Shown: positions 21,561-32,560, counted from the first letter of the stretch. The stretch is 64,000 nt of DNA from Agrypnia vestita (GCA_016648135.1 JADDOH010014958.1:1-64000); one strand, 5' to 3'. Notes: generated by a model from the letters alone, not told the origin. Translations and numbers: made by a program.

Positions 21561-23610
21561 TATGTGTATTTACTTGAACAATTGTTATATCTGGACTTTT
21601 CCAAAGTTGAATTGAATTACATGTTTTGTGAAATGTGAAAATATGTATTATCGTAAATTAACTATTTTCTAAATCAAACATTATTTTAGAATAGTATGTA
21701 TAAATAATAAAGAAGGGAGATAAATCAAAAATATAAATGATTGCATTATGTTTTATCAGTGAAATCAGCGTTCAATGTTTATTTTTATTTTTTTTAATTT
21801 CTTTACTTTGTGCCAATTGTGAAAATGTGTATCTATTTATGATTATTTATGTTGATATGTTTTTGGAATATGTATGTTTAAGTGTTATGTTAATTTATTT
21901 TCTATTTACTAGAAGTGAAAATGTGTTCTTTGTAGAACTAAATAAAAATATACAAACAAGTAAACAAACAATACTTTTGTATATACGTAACAAGGCCCTT
22001 GTAGTTTAATATGCATGGCACCGGCTTACTTTACCAGGTTTAATACCTATTCTGGTCACATATGGAGATCATATCAATGTGATTTTCTCAAACTGACAGT
22101 ACTTGACAATATTGTATTAAATATTGAAATACAAATAAAAAACCACCAATATGTGAATACTTGACGCCCTTAAATAATTATTTTTTTTAATAATGACTTG
22201 ATAATTTAAATATGACTCAAATTATTCTTTGAATCTCTAAAAAATTGTTTTTTATAAAACGTAAGGGTGGCTTTTTTAAAAATAATTTAAACAAATAATT
22301 CATTCAAACAAGTAATATAATATATTAATGACTTCACTTCACTCAATGTGGTGAGAAAATCAAATGTCATACTATCGTCATGTATTAATTTAATAAAAAT
22401 ATTTGTATTGTATTAATCTAAATTAAATATTTATAATGTACCAATATACTTGAACTCTAAATTATTAATTAATTATACTAATGAGAACCTATTGTTAAAT
22501 TTTGTGTTTTAAAATTAAATATGTAACTTATGACTAACTCAACTTTCACTAACATTACACTTGATACTCTGTAGATACATAATAACTACCTTATGAAAAT
22601 AAATACTACTGACGAACTCGAAAAAATATTATAATTGTGTTCTATAATGTTCTCTGGGACAGGCGTAGCCTAGTAGAGTGGCATAATCCATAAATTACAC
22701 AAAAAAAAATGTGTAATTTATCTTATGTTTTATCTTATGTTTTATTGTTAAATTAGTATTAAGTATCTTTATTTGTAAACAAGGATTTTTTTTTAAATAA
22801 ATAAATAAACTTGCCCTAAAACAAGCCTGCTTAGTTGGGTAGTTACATATTTTATTGTATGATTTTATGATAATTTATTATTGTATGATTATATTTGTAA
22901 TGTAATGTAATAAACCTCAGAAATACATATAAAAAGTAAGCCGAAACACCCCCACAACAAGCCACTTCCGAGTTCTGACAAAGATTTCCCATCTTCCATC
23001 AGCCAAACTGAAGGGTGTGAAATTATATTTTCATCAGCTATCAACACCCATCGGCTGCCAATAACGACGAGACAGCCTCTTACAATACAACGTAGGCTTT
23101 TGCGCACAAAATTATGGACGTTTTCAAATCAAATTTCATATCCGTATCGCGTCAAATTTTTTTGATGTGACCACTTGATTTTGACTACAAGAACGAAATT
23201 AAACAAATAAAATTAATACTCTGGTTGAAATTTTTTTTTAAATTCTCGTATCTATCTGACTATCTGAATATAAAAAAAAAATCAATAATAATCAGAATGA
23301 ATTAGCAATAATTATTCTGAATTTTCTAACCATCTTTTGGCTTTTGATATTAATAAGGGTTTACAAATTTTACATACAAATTATACAAAATCACAGTTTG
23401 ATATATAAGAAATTTTGGAAATAACAACAAGTGTTAATAGTATATTGAATATTATAAATAATCAGGCCCTTTTTACGAATAGTTATATTTTAAATTTATT
23501 TAATATTATTATTCGTTTTCCAAATATTCCAAATATCCAAATCCAAAAACTTTTTTAATATTTTGATTGTCTATACTTTTTTAAATTAAATTTTTGGTAG
23601 TATAAAATTG
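21561..23610. other. AT-rich intron DNA
   Basis: Long AT-rich stretch. The 90-codon frame at 21737-22009 is hydrophobic but has AT-driven codon use and no recognisable domain, so I do not call it. The GC-richer stretch 22900-23110 is unrecognised. Confidence 0.45.
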
Positions 23611-23651
23611 TATCCTGACAAAAGGGCCATAGGCCTTGAAACATGTTGATA
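23611..23651 (+). ncRNA. Hammerhead motif with a disabling core change (family P5)
   Basis: TATC, CTGACAA, A, AGGGCC-ATA-GGCCTT, GAA, ACATGT, T, GATA. Helix I (TATC/GATA), helix II (6 bp with one G-U) and the palindromic helix III all pair. The core reads CUGACAA rather than CUGANGA, changing G8, the residue known as the general acid in hammerhead cleavage. Likely inactive but clearly homologous. Confidence 0.65.
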
Positions 23652-23720
23652 TTTTCAATATAAAAAAACTAACCCATAAAAACCAAGTATTTATTATACT
23701 CCCTTTCTCATTGAAACAGG
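23611..23720 (+). mobile_element. Pseudo-LTR fragment with hammerhead (family P5)
   Basis: The ribozyme at 23611-23651 is followed by AACTAACCCATAAAAACCAA, then GTATTTATTATACTCCCTTT. The downstream block recurs, reversed, at 51477-51507 and 51904-51945, defining a family. Confidence 0.6.
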
Positions 23721-23789
23721 TTTTGCGCCTACTCCACGCGTCGGGCTCGAAAATTAAATAATATAAAATCGTTAAAATTTCGAAAAATC

Positions 23790-23960
23790 CAATATTTTAC
23801 TATATTTATTAAATTTTTTAAACGAAAATTTGTTAGACCATTTTTATCGTCGCCACGAGTCTGTCTGCAAAGTTTCAGCTCGATTGGATTAAGGGAAAAG
23901 GGTTAAAAATCGATCCAAAGTTTCTTCGGCAGACAAGCAGACGCTACGAGTTAGAAGAAA
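23790..23960 (-). repeat. Repeat family A, copy 2
   Basis: Reverse complement of the 4.8-kb and 51-kb copies: AAAATCGATCCAAAGTTTCT and GCAGACGCTACGAGTTAGAA. An upstream stretch AGTCTGTCTGCAAAGTTTCA matches the 51.6-kb copy. Confidence 0.65.
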
Positions 23961-23964
23961 TAAC

Positions 23965-25125
23965 TAAAAAGTGGTGCAAACTAAGTTTATTTTATTAATT
24001 ATATAAAGAATTCTACCCACGGAATCTTCTGGTATTGAATATATGTTTTGCAATGTGAATGAATAGACTAGTATATTTTCGGTTATTTCGGTGGATTCTA
24101 GATGTATGGTAATAAATAAAATAAAATGATACTTAAGTGAGATTAAATTCAAAATCTTTAAGCAAGTTTACGGTCAAAGGAATGAGACGTGAGATTCGAA
24201 CCAGAGCTGACCCGTTGTTGTGAGTTCTTGGATTCTGATTAGTTGATCTGCTCCCACTTTAGGGTTCGTAAATACAATAGAACTCAGGTCACCATAATAT
24301 CAAAACTTGATGCAAGGAATATTAAAATAATGACTGATAAACTCATGTAAGAAAATCAAAAATTCGAGAAAAATGACTCGTAATCGAAGGTTTTCGAACA
24401 ATCCGCTATACGATAATTGTTTAAAAATGGGCAAGTCATTGCTGCGCAGGATAGTTTTTGTTTTGACATTTAGTGGAAGCCACAGATAACGGAATAAGCT
24501 AACGGACACGAATCCGAGAGTATCTACCGGCGTATCAGAAGTGTTCTAGAGCGAATCGGTGTGATGAGAAACGGCAAATTAAGTATTCCACAGATGGACG
24601 AATGTTCTAGGTAACGAGTGTCGTATAAGTATTTCGAACAAGTAGAAGATTCTCGAGTGACAACAAGTGTGAATTGCATAACAGTGCTCCATTTAAGTTC
24701 GTGTCCACACTAACCCATGATGGTTTCGTTCACAACGCTGCGATTCTTTCAGTCCATGTCACCACGCAAGTATACTGTAATCTTCTGTCCTCACATGTCT
24801 TTACCTCATCCACATTCGCATATTATATTCACAAACGTGCATTGTTATGATTTTCAACCATTTTTTGACCGTCATCTAGTATCTGATCACAACAAGTGTT
24901 TCGCGGGTTCTTATACTTCTTTTCTCTTAATTTACGGATTAAATATTTTTTCCAAATGAATAAAACTGTGGAATTCGTACCACAATACAGAAAACCACCA
25001 ATCTAGGCCAAACACAAACACAGTGATAAGGAATGCCACATAATCAAATTGGGGCACGAGCAAGACACGCGCGGCTGTTCATTTTACCATCAGCATTCTG
25101 ATGATTTCTTCACACACACACTCCA
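23965..25125. other. Intron DNA with a weak tRNA-like patch
   Basis: A GATTCGAACC at 24193 is a B-box-like sequence on the minus strand (GGTTCGAATC), but I see no convincing A box or clover-leaf. The rest is unrecognised. Frames at 24300-24509 and 24717-24959 lack support. Confidence 0.35.
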
Positions 25126-25129
25126 GAAG

Positions 25130-25350
25130 ACTTTTTTGTTCGTAAATTATATAAATAGAGACCCACACCCTAGGCGGGCATGTCAGTTTGTCCCGTACCT
25201 TCGGCGGGAGGCCGGAGGCTACGGGCCCTTAGAATATTTATCATTGTCTCTGTAATCATACTCGTGTATATTTGTACTTGTTTTATAAGATAATAAATCA
25301 TCAAATATTCTACGCCTTTGGAACTTTTCGTCACATGACGGTGGTGACCC
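25130..25350 (+). mobile_element. LTR fragment, copy 2
   Basis: TATATAAATAGAGACCC acts as a TATA region. GGGCGGGCATGTCAGTTTGT, GGAGGCCGGAGGCTACGGGC, a poly(A) signal region and CTACGCCTTTGGAACTTTTC follow, ending near GGTGGTGACCC. Homologous to 5360-5590. No coding part follows, so it is a solo LTR or a fragment. Confidence 0.65.
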
Positions 25351-26274
25351 AAAAAAGCAATTAGTTCTTACCATATCTAAACCCCCAAAAAACCATTAAA
25401 ACAATTTTTTCATCATCCTATTCACTCCCTCACATAACAAATATAATTTACTTTAATGAAGGTTGTTTCATCACTCATGAATTAATTCTCAAACTGTATT
25501 TGTTATTTATGCTAAAAACTTTCCTTATTGTACATTTTAAATCATCTATAAGTACCTAAGTTTTCTTTTATTTAAATTTGTCATTTCAATTAACTCGAAT
25601 TTTATTCTTCTTAAATTTTTAAAACTAATTAAAGTTCTTCGTCTGATTTAAAATATACTAAAAAGGTATCTGATACAGTTAGAACATTAGAACGACAATT
25701 AATTTTACTTTAATATTATATAAGAATTACATTAATATGTAATATTTACTTCTTATATAACAATAGAAATGACATGAAAAGTTTTTAAAATAAAATTACG
25801 CTTTATTTCGACACATTTTTCTTTCTTATTACAGCGAAAGTTCAAAATCACATTGCAATTTTCATTGAATCGACACAATAAAAAAAGGCGTGAAGAAATT
25901 CCAAATAACGGAGAACTTATAAAAACATAAGAATCAACAGATGAAAGGTTTTAAATGTAATATAAATTGACCAAGGCAAAGTTACGAAGCCGGGTATTAA
26001 TAAAATTGAAGGTACCTACTTTCACAAATTTTACATCAAAATTTACCAACTTTCAACATAACTTTTAGCCAAAGAAGCTAAAATTCTTCAATATCCTTCC
26101 TCCAACCTTCAAAAATATCGAAAAGATTGAAGAGTTAAAAAAAAGATAAAAGTTTGGCTAGATCAAGTCGATGCAGATTAATTAAAAGGAGTATTAAAAA
26201 CTATATATAAATTTTAAAATAGAAAATAAATAGGTATAAACTAGTCCGCCTCAGCACAGGAACTCCTACTGAGG

Positions 26275-26770
26275 AGGACCAAGAACATAATAACATTATA
26301 CATTCTGGTACCAACACTGATGTATGGAAGGGAAGCCTGGAGCTGGCAGAAGAGAAACGAAAGTAGATTGAATGCAGTGGAGATGAGATTCCTCAGACGT
26401 ATGCGTGGCAAATCAATTTATGATAGAGTAAAGAATGCAGATATTAGGAATGAATGTAAAGCTGATCTTAGAAAAATTAATAGAATTAAAAAAGGGTCGC
26501 TCAGATGGTTTGGGAATGTTGAGCGAATGAATGAGGAAAGAGTGGTAAGAAAGATATATAATGCAAGTGTTGATGGCGCCAGAAAGAGAGGGCGACCGCG
26601 GAAGACGTGGCGTGACCAGATTAAACAGATACTGGAAGATGGTCCCGTTAGAAGCCTCAACAACCGGCGAGCTTGCATGCGAAGATGTATGAATGTGGAT
26701 GAGGCGAGAGTTGTTTGTCAGGACAGAAGAGTGTGGCGTGATGGTAAGTGAGTAAGTAAGTAAGTACTAT
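26275..26770 (+). pseudogene. LINE 3' fragment, family L1, copy 2 (longest intact frame)
   Basis: Open frame 26320-26751: MYGREAWSWQKRNESRLNAV, EMRFLRRMRGKSIYDRVKNA, LRWFGNVERMNEERVVRKIY, GARKRGRPRKTWRDQIKQIL and RACMRRCMNVDEARVVCQDR. In LINE ORF2 proteins Y-G-x-E-x-W lies after the RT thumb, W-F-G-x-V-x-R-M and G-R-P-R-K-T-W mark the C-terminal tail, and the C-M-R-R-C pair may bind metal. The copy runs straight into GATGGTAAGTGAGTAAGTAA, a GTAA tetranucleotide tail. It lacks the endonuclease and most of the RT. It is the least damaged of the four L1 copies, so it may be among the younger ones. Confidence 0.85.
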
Positions 26771-26971
26771 TATATTAAATATGTACAAATTGTATCTGAA
26801 TTGTATCTAATAAATAAATAAAAATATATCTCCTCGAAGGACACAATGTCCTAGACTGGCCTGGCCCTTGGTACATAACATTCTTAATAACATAATTAAA
26901 ATAATTCAGAATATTTTGAGTTTGTTCAAATCTTTCAGAACAGTGCTGGATTTATGTCACAGAGACATTAT

Positions 26972-27508
26972 TAATCAATTAGTGTATATTATAGATATCT
27001 CACAGAGACGAAACTGTATTAATTATGGGAAAGTAGGTATAGAAGTCATTTGGGTGTAACAGGACTTATGACCTGTTTTTATATTTCCTGGCGTATCCTA
27101 GTGTAATGCAAGTATTCGGATGAATTTCATTACACATAATAAAAGTATATTGCTCCTAAAATTCCGTAAAATCAATTGTAGATTTTCTCATTAGCGACAT
27201 CTGTGGGGATTTAGGGGAATGAAAATGGCTTTGTACAGGCCGCATGGAAAAGGCGCTTACAACTCATATATGAAAGCTTCACGCAATTTGAACATATATA
27301 CAACTTCCAAAAAAAAAAAAAATGAATAAGCATGGTATATTCTATCATGGGTGGAAATGGTGAATGTTACAATTGTGTAAAGTGATCACTTAAGCCAACC
27401 AAAAGACAGGTCATAAGTCCTGTTACACCCAAATGACTTCTATACCTACTTTCCCATAATTAATACAGTTTCGTCTCTGTGAGATATCTATAATATACAC
27501 TAATTAAT
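26972..27508. repeat. Inverted repeat, family E (arms 26972-27075 and 27407-27508)
   Basis: Two roughly 100-bp arms are near-perfect reverse complements: GGGAAAGTAGGTATAGAAGT with ACTTCTATACCTACTTTCCC, and TCACAGAGACGAAACTGTAT with ATACAGTTTCGTCTCTGTGA. The 330-bp centre resembles 57.9-58.2 kb. The high arm identity suggests a young insertion or a recent inversion. Confidence 0.75.
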
Positions 27509-27894
27509 TAAAATAACTTTACACGTTTACTGTTCAGATAATGTGAGCTATTTCAAAGCCCATAAAAGTTCACCCACAGCTTTATTTAATAACTAGGTAG
27601 CCATCGGTAGCTTTTCACGATTCTCGGGCCGGTTGTCTAGCAAAGGGGAACATTATTATGTATTTATTCCAACAATCTTCTGATTGCTTATTTAAACTTG
27701 TTTTGTGGAAAACAGATGTAACTATTTTAGAGACGAAATTATGATTTTATCGCGGGAAGCCCAGGCGTGCATGACTAAATCACATTACAGATTGAGATAC
27801 TTACGCGTGTGGGGTATAAAAGCAAAGGCAGCAATATCCAAAAATTTAAAAAAAATTAAGGATACATTATAAAAGTCTCGCATAGACGAAGCTT

Positions 27895-27916
27895 ATATAT
27901 ATATATATATATATCT
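27895..27916. repeat. (TA)n microsatellite
   Basis: Uninterrupted TA dinucleotides. Confidence 0.9.
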
Positions 27917-27924
27917 ATCTTCTT

Positions 27925-28255
27925 CTTTTAGTGTCATGTCAGGTCCCCCCAACGTTGACTATCACCCGAGAGAAAGCGTCCCTGTCCTGGGCAGCACGAA
28001 ACAGCTCTCCAACACTTCTTATGCCCGTCCAGTCGCGTATATTGCGGAGCCAGGAAATTTGTCTCCTTCCAACACCTCTACGACCCTCTATCTTGTCGAA
28101 TAAGAATCAGGTGGAGCAATTCATATTTTTCTCTTCTGAGCACACGACCCAAATACGATACCTTTCGGATTTTGATATTTGTCAGCAACTCTCTATTCAC
28201 TCTAGGTCTTTGAAGAACTCTTGTGTTGCTGACCATATCCGTCCAGGGTATCCGG
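27925..28255 (-). pseudogene. LINE C-terminal fragment, family L2
   Basis: The minus-strand frame contains RREKYELLHLI, then GRRGVGRRQISWLRNIRDWT, then GELFRAAQDRDAFSRVI and VNVGGT before a stop and AAGAAGA. This is the C-terminal end of a common insect LINE ORF2 (R-R-x-K-Y-E-L-L-x-L-I, then W-L-x-N-L-R). Related copies: 30830-31110, 41015-41230 and the 3' end at 56955-57055. The + strand frame across the same bases (27931-28470) is a shadow that runs into TA repeats and should be ignored. Confidence 0.75.
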
Positions 28256-28257
28256 AA

Positions 28258-28263
28258 TATATA

Positions 28264-28301
<38 letters not shown>

Positions 28302-28352
28302 TAGATATATATATATCTATATATATATCATATATATATATATATACATATA
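28258..28352. repeat. (TA)n-rich microsatellite
   Basis: Imperfect TA tract with GA and CA interruptions, next to the P3 inverted repeat. Confidence 0.9.
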
Positions 28353-28415
28353 TATGTTAGTTCTAACTACTTTGGGGGTAACCCGCGTCAAATTCTGGTC
28401 GTCAGGACCAGTCGT

Positions 28416-28460
28416 CTGCCGACGTTTCGAACAGATCTCACTGTTCATCTTCAGGGCGCC
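28416..28460 (-). ncRNA. Hammerhead ribozyme motif, family P3 left arm
   Basis: Minus strand: GGCGCC, CTGAAGA, T, GAACA...TGTTC, GAA, ACGT, C, GGC. Helix I GCC/GGC, helix II 5 bp, helix III ACGT (palindromic with no loop, so it needs a dimer). Core complete. Confidence 0.75.
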
Positions 28461-28594
28461 TTGTCGATGAGCTGCTTCTCCAAAAAGCGTACAACCGTTT
28501 GGGTCCGGAGCTCACCGTCAAGTGATCCGGACCCAAACGGACCCTCCGGACCCAAACGGTTGTACGCTTTTTGGAGAAGCAGCTCATCGACAAG

Positions 28595-28640
28595 GCGCCC
28601 TGAAGATGAACAGTGAGATCTGTTCGAAACGTCGGCAGAC
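28595..28640 (+). ncRNA. Hammerhead ribozyme motif, family P3 right arm
   Basis: GCC, CTGAAGA, T, GAACA...TGTTC, GAA, ACGT, C, GGC. Identical core to the left arm, in the sense direction of the host intron. Confidence 0.75.
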
Positions 28641-28749
28641 GACTGGTCCTGACGACCAGAATTTGACGCGGGTTACCCCCAAAGTAGTTAGAACTAACAT
28701 ATATTGTACCCGTCAAAGCCTTAGATTTAACATATATATATATACGAAA

Positions 28750-28860
28750 AAAGTGGATGGAAGTCTCTGAAACGATAGCTCAAGGCTTACAACCTTTATA
28801 AGCTGGCTCAAGTGATTATTTTATATCACAAAATGAACAACAGATATAATAAATTGGCAC
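28750..28860 (+). repeat. Repeat family E fragment
   Basis: GAAGTCTCTGAAACGATAGC, CAAGGCTTACAACC and AGCTGGCTCAAGTGATTATT; compare 38.9, 30.7 and 57.9 kb. Confidence 0.45.
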
Positions 28861-29728
28861 ACCATAACGCATAGTGTGCAACCTTTAAATGAACTGAATG
28901 ATTATGTCGATTTCTTTAATGACAGCATTAAAAGCATCAGACAGGTGATAGCTTCTATATTATAAGATACTCAGTTCATAAATCGCATGGTTAGTGGAGC
29001 AATCTGTCATGCAATTATTAAAAAAAACATTAGTCTATTAACTGAATAGTGACATAGTGCCGATTTCAACTTGGTTTATAGCATGATAGCATAGATCTTT
29101 ATGAAAAAGGATTGTTTCATTGGTGGAAAACGTATAAATCGATGGTTTAACCCTCTCTTCCCCATGATGCGTAACTAAGACACGTTGCTTCTAATAACCT
29201 TTAATATCTCTATAAATATAATAATACCGGGTTAAGATTTTAGGTATTCCTCCATAATATATTTACACATTGAATTAAAAAATAATACATATTGATAATT
29301 ATCAGAATTTATCGAGTACATCATAGGTATTTTGTGAAAATCGGAAATAAATTCACCAATACAATCAAACGTGCGCCAGTGTGCGGCGTATAAACAGCGC
29401 TGTGAGTAAGACGCGACGATACGTAAAGAGTGTGCGGGAAGCGCGACATTATATTCGCGTCTCACTCTTGCCTACTTGCGTACTTATACGGAGTGTGAGA
29501 AGACGTGTTTTGCCGTTTCGCAGTTCCCGGTAGTAGCTCTCGGGCATTCATCCAGAGTGGTTGTGTGGCCCGTTCCGTGAGCATTGCCAGAAGTTTTTTT
29601 CATGTTTTCAGCAAAAAAACCTCAATTATTGTCGTTTTTGACCTCAATTATAATTAATTTAAGAAGTTAGCTATGAATTTTCTTATTATTCCGATTTCGA
29701 ATCGCTAATTTTTGATTTTGTATTGACT
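28861..29728. other. Intron DNA, no element recognised
   Basis: Includes a GC-richer block at 29370-29600 without a supported frame or a match elsewhere in the window. Confidence 0.4.
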
Positions 29729-29780
29729 ACACAGCACCGGAACGCGCGTTTTTATTTTAGCACCGTAAGGGAAAGGTTAA
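29729..29780 (+). repeat. Repeat family B core, copy 3
   Basis: CAGCACCGGAACGCGCGTTT, TTATTTTAGCACCGTAAGGG, AAAGGTTAAAC; best preserved of the three copies. Confidence 0.5.
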
Positions 29781-29927
29781 ACAAAAAATTGGTATAAACT
29801 AAGTTAAGACTACCGGCTCCTACCATCCTACCTCACGCCGTTTCTACGTCTAGAACCAACTGGCCGCTACCCAAACACACCGACACATACAGATCCATCT
29901 TCCAGGATCTAATTTACATGGTAACAC

Positions 29928-30442
29928 CACAGTATACCCAGAACAGGAGTTTATCTCCGGCCTGTCGGCGAGTTATTAGCCTACTCTTGCATTGACTCTA
30001 GGGTTGTCACATTATTTTTACTCCCTTTCTTTTAACTCGTAGCGTCTGAGATTTCGACGCATAAGGTAGACACGAAACCCGAAAATTTCTGCAATTAGTA
30101 TAACTAGTTTCTGCACTCGAATTGCAAGAACGCTGATTAACATCAACGTAGACTTTTAAAAACTCACAGTCTTTGTGATAATCAACACACCTTTTTAGTA
30201 AAGCACCACAAACATCAAAAAGGAATTTTTTTCAGGAAGCTAATTTTTTTTCTAAAGCGGCGGCTGCGAGAGCGAATGGCACCGAAGGCACGGCCCTTAC
30301 TGCCGCCGCCTTGTGCCCCCATATTCTATGTCAATGTGTGCGTCACAGTGCGTGCGTACACGGCGCCGAGCACGCACGCACACATTCTAATGAGTAGCGG
30401 CAAGTTTGTATGAAGACGTATTACTGTTCTTAGTATACTGTG
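29928..30442. mobile_element. MITE with 7-bp target duplication (family M7, copy 1)
   Basis: Terminal inverted repeats are CACAGTATACCCAGAACAG and CTGTTCTTAGTATACTGTG. They are flanked by GTAACAC (29921-29927) and GTAACAT (30443-30449), a 7-bp duplication with one change. The 515-bp interior has no coding frame. It is near-identical in layout to 46875-47372. The ends and 7-bp duplication recur at 60885-61184. The superfamily is uncertain; a 7-bp duplication is known for ProtoP/Hoppel-type P elements. Confidence 0.8.
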
Positions 30443-30689
30443 GTAACATCAATGAATTTTCGGGTAAGTCATGTACTTTTGGTCGCATAATATAATGAAT
30501 GGGACCACGTTCGATAAAAATGTAATGTATGAATCAAATAAATATTCCGATAGCGGGGAAAACATTTTAGCTCACCCGAGAGGGAACATAAATCATATAT
30601 TCCCAGTAGGTATTTGTTAGGAGAGTCTAAGACGTAATTTATATTACTTTCAAGAAATTTGTATTGATAAAATAAACACTAAAATATGA

Positions 30690-30815
30690 ATATGCTAAAT
30701 TTTAGAAGTCTCACAGAGACCGAGCAATTTTATATGAGAAAGTAAGAATTACTTACGACCTATCACGGGCTGACCTAAGTGAACATTTTATATAATGTAA
30801 CGTTCATTCAACGTT
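30690..30815 (+). repeat. Repeat family E fragment
   Basis: TTAGAAGTCTCACAGAGACC, GAGAAAGTAAGAATTACTTA, CGGGCTGACCTAAGTGAAC and TGTAACGTTCA. Confidence 0.45.
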
Positions 30816-30829
30816 CAATGTAACGAAGA

Positions 30830-31110
30830 TGTTATGGCTCGGATGAATAAAGAAAAAGAAGTTTTTAAAACAACAAATCCGAAAACTTCAATATCTCGGA
30901 CATGTGATGAGACATCCGGAGAAATACGAGATCTTGCATCTCATAATGCAGGGAAAGATTGCCGGAAGTCGGGACCCTGGAAGAAGGAGGACTTCATGGC
31001 TGAAAAACTTGAGACAGTGGTTTGGCCAGTCTAATGTGGAGCTGTTTCGGGCCTCAGTAAACAAAGTCCGCATAGCCAACGTCCGGTAAACGGAAATGGC
31101 ACGAGAAGAA
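30830..31110 (+). pseudogene. LINE C-terminal fragment, family L2, copy 2
   Basis: Frame 30904-31089: MRHPEKYEILHLIMQGKIAG, then GRRRTSWLKNLRQWFGQSNV, ELFRASVNKVRIANVR and stop, followed by an AGAAGAAGAAGAAGAA tail. Same domain order as 27925-28255 (R-x-x-K-Y-E-I-L-x-L-I; S-W-L-x-N-L-R-x-W; E-L-F-R-A). Clearly the extreme 3' end of a 5'-truncated LINE in sense orientation. Confidence 0.75.
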
Positions 31111-31849
31111 GAAGAAGAACGTTCATCGATTTTATCCATGATCGACAACACATCCATCAAATTCGGAAAGTTGTATTTATGTTATTTATGGAATTCGCAT
31201 ACTTTGTTAAATACAATAACTTTAATTTATCTTTGTAAATGATTATCCATCTGGGGACAAAACGAAATCCAAAACAATAATTTGAATATTATACTCAAAA
31301 AATATAGCAAAATATCAACTTAAAAAATTAAAGTTAGCAAACGCTTTGATGAGCAAAAAATTATACGACATTCGTAAGTGTGTGTTGTTTCAGCAGATAG
31401 TATCTTCCTATGCGGTTTGCTGCAGCGCGTATTTTTGATAGTATTCTGATTTTATTGATAACGTCACTTGCACTCGAATAATGGTATTGTTACGTGAAGC
31501 GCACATTCAATTCCGCAACTCGGATATCCAGTATCCGTCCAATATTCCAGTAAATTAGTTTCTTCCCTGCGAGTAATCTTCCGCCCGAAAACTATTTTCC
31601 CCCAAACACCCTGCCCTGTCGCCGTCCTGTCTACTCCATCGCTTCACCCTTCACCCTCGGAGACTGAGTAGTTGGGGGTTACTTTATCTGGTCTAACTAA
31701 CTGAGAAAGGGCGCAAGACAAATTCAGTATCGAGGCTGCTGTCGCTTGTTGTTATTTTGATGGTACAAGCATTAATTTCACTCTCACACAATCTGAAATT
31801 ACGAGATACAGGTCACAAAACACACTTTTCTTTTCTACTATATTTACAA
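31111..31849. other. Intron DNA, partly single-copy looking
   Basis: 31370-31800 is of mixed composition with pyrimidine-rich tracts. It shows no match to the repeat families in the window and no credible frame. Confidence 0.35.
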
Positions 31850-32000
31850 AACTAACTAACTAACTAACTAACTAACCATCACGCCGTTTCCCCGCGGGGG
31901 TAAGGCAGAGAGGATTGAACGCCACACTCTTCTATCCTGGCACACCACTTTTGCTTCGGCCACATTCATACATCTTCTCATACAAGTTCTACGGTTGTTG
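31850..32000 (-). mobile_element. LINE 3' end, family L1, copy 3
   Basis: (CTAA)n tail, then CATCACGCCGTTTCCCCGCG, then CACACTCTTCTATCCTGGCA. The same bases as the start of the 11.3-kb copy, cut off after about 150 bp. Confidence 0.75.
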
Positions 32001-32435
32001 CGTTATATTAACAATCAATTTTATAATACCAATAAAGCCTAATTAATATTTAATATATTCTAAGGACACATTGGTGGGTTAGGTATGAGAGTGCATATGT
32101 TCTGAAGAGGAAGAAAATGACCACCCGTCCAGAAACAAATCCTTCGTGTCGACACGTGACGTATATTGTGCGAGTGCGCGTGTAATTTGCGAGACGTTTC
32201 AGCAGAAGCAGGATAGATGAGTTGAAAGAAAAAAATAAAGTAATGCGTGCAATGTCAACGGCTGTCGTGAAAGAGCAGTCACTGGCGACCGGAGCCTAGT
32301 TACCCGTAAAGAGCTCCTGATTGGTGGATGCCGGCTCGATGCGTACGGCTGGAGGCACAAGGGGTCTCGGCCGCCACAATAAAATTACTGAATATTGTCC
32401 AGAGGGATAATCATTGATTAAGATAATTTAAAGAT

Positions 32436-32560
32436 GTGTCACAGAGATGATGGAACCTGGATGCGAAGGGGGAGAAACAGAGATGAATGGGAAAAAATGA
32501 AAGAAGCCAGCAGTGGAGGGAAAAAGGTTAAGGAAGAAGAAGAAGAGGAAGACGAAGTAT
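32436..32560 (+). mobile_element. LINE 3' end fragment, family L7
   Basis: Reads TWMRRGRNRDEWEKMKEA and then runs into an AAGAAGAAGAAGAGGAAGA tail. TWMRR-x-RNR matches the end of the frame at 41560-41950. Confidence 0.55.

Larger units (their letters stand above)
28353..28703. mobile_element. Head-to-head inverted pair of pseudo-LTRs (family P3)
   Basis: Left arm 28353 to about 28508, right arm about 28549 to 28703. The arms pair almost perfectly: GTTAGTTCTAACTACTTTGG with CCAAAGTAGTTAGAACTAAC, and AAAAAGCGTACAACCGTTTG with CAAACGGTTGTACGCTTTTT. The centre repeats CCGGACCCAAACGG twice. Each arm contains a complete hammerhead core. The frames at 28438-28770 are just translations of this palindrome. 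Confidence 0.85.

Noticed and set aside
21737..22009. 90-codon hydrophobic frame resembling membrane segments
   Set aside because: Very AT-rich DNA yields Phe/Leu/Ile/Tyr runs by chance; no motif, no neighbours.
24185..24270. Second tRNA-like or SINE head on the minus strand
   Set aside because: Only the B-box-like GGTTCGAATC is convincing; no clover-leaf and no shared SINE body.
26980..27015. Hammerhead in CACAGAGACGAAACTG of repeat family E
   Set aside because: A hairpin followed by GAAAC is present, but no CUGANGA lies upstream in any copy, so the resemblance is partial.
27931..28470. 179-codon frame on the + strand
   Set aside because: Its first part is the antisense of a LINE tail, its middle is (TA)n translated as isoleucine/tyrosine repeats, and its end lies in the P3 palindrome.
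28438..28770. Paired frames on both strands with similar proteins
   Set aside because: They are the two arms of one inverted repeat, so the similarity is automatic.
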